From NCBI GenBank assembly GCA_023136155.1, contig JAGLRT010000013.1, positions 1 to 5,252 of the forward strand: DNA of 5,252 nt. Reading direction: 5' to 3'. The translations under genes and the position numbers were made by a program. A model generated the notes under the pieces. That model searched no databases and had not been told where the DNA came from. It saw nothing but the letters and a program-made list of their open reading frames with translations. This DNA is from Methanosarcinales archaeon. GTDB taxonomy: Archaea; Halobacteriota; Methanosarcinia; Methanosarcinales; Methanocomedenaceae. Positions within the stretch are counted from its first letter, which is position 1, and each line of letters begins with the position of its first letter. Below, piece after piece: positions 5,083 through 5,252 of this stretch.

Positions 5083-5252
5083 CTACCTGTTCCGGTAATG
5101 CACGAAATTGTATACCAGTATAGATGCCACCACCAGCACGATGAAATATGGAATATAGTGCTGTACCGGTCCCAGGTATTGCATTACCGTATCGGCAGTC
5201 ACTGCCCAGAACACGGAAGCTATAACAGAAGCAATGGCAATCACAGGTATTA
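5083..5252 (-). CDS. C-terminal end of a membrane protein of unknown function (5' part outside window)
   Basis: Read on the minus strand from the right edge, one frame is open for 55 residues and then stops at TAG (5083-5085). The other two frames are less convincing: one stops at once and the other is Cys-rich and unlike a membrane segment. The translation has two hydrophobic spans, IPVIAIASVIASVFWAV at the edge and YIPYFIVLVVASILVYNFV (about residues 32-50 of the visible part), joined by a short polar loop with Thr, Asp, Gln and Tyr. It ends in a basic tail, HYRNR. This is typical of the last two helices of a multi-pass membrane protein. Its GC content is ordinary for the window and clearly above the adjoining intergenic DNA, which supports real coding. 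The family cannot be named from this fragment. It is convergent with the membrane gene at 3694-4752. Confidence 0.65.
   Translation of the reverse strand, partial: IPVIAIASVIASVFWAVTADTVMQYLGPVQHYIPYFIVLVVASILVYNFVHYRNR

Overview
The window looks like chromosomal DNA of a methanogen-type euryarchaeon, most likely a Methanosarcinales relative or an ANME-2-like methane oxidiser. The evidence is a protein that reads as methanogenesis marker protein 8 (DUF2099), a family confined to archaea with methyl-coenzyme M reductase; a ChlP-like archaeal geranylgeranyl reductase, which is a lipid or isoprenoid enzyme; a DUF7544-like archaeal membrane protein; and archaeal-style promoters (TATA boxes, one probably driving a leaderless mRNA). 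The family calls come from reading the protein sequences, because no database search was possible.

Layout, left to right. (1) Positions 1-949, minus strand: the first 316 residues of an FAD-dependent geranylgeranyl reductase that runs off the left edge. It is strikingly AT-rich. (2) Positions 950-1335: an AT-rich intergenic stretch holding the reductase promoter region and no convincing gene. (3) Positions 1336-2136, minus strand: a complete class I SAM-dependent methyltransferase, clearly GC-richer. (4) Positions 2137-2250: a divergent promoter region. (5) Positions 2251-2583 and 2585-3436, plus strand: a two-gene operon of an unrecognised 110-residue protein with a CxxC motif, followed one base later by the MMP8-like protein. 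(6) Positions 3437-3693: an intergenic stretch with a T-tract terminator and a long inverted repeat able to form a hairpin of about 115 nt. (7) Positions 3694-4752, plus strand: a multi-pass membrane protein with a glycine-rich outer loop and a lipobox-like cysteine. (8) Positions 4753-5082: a convergent, AT-rich intergenic region with a perfect 10-bp stem-loop just after the membrane gene and a second small stem-loop near its right end. (9) Positions 5083-5252, minus strand: the last 55 residues of another membrane protein entering from the right edge.

The part most likely to hold undescribed biology is the pair at 2251-3436. The small helical CxxC protein sits so tightly against MMP8 that the ribosome-binding site of MMP8 lies inside it, which makes it a natural candidate partner for a marker protein of unknown role. 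The other genes are probably separate transcription units. I found no CRISPR array, rRNA, tRNA or intact insertion sequence.
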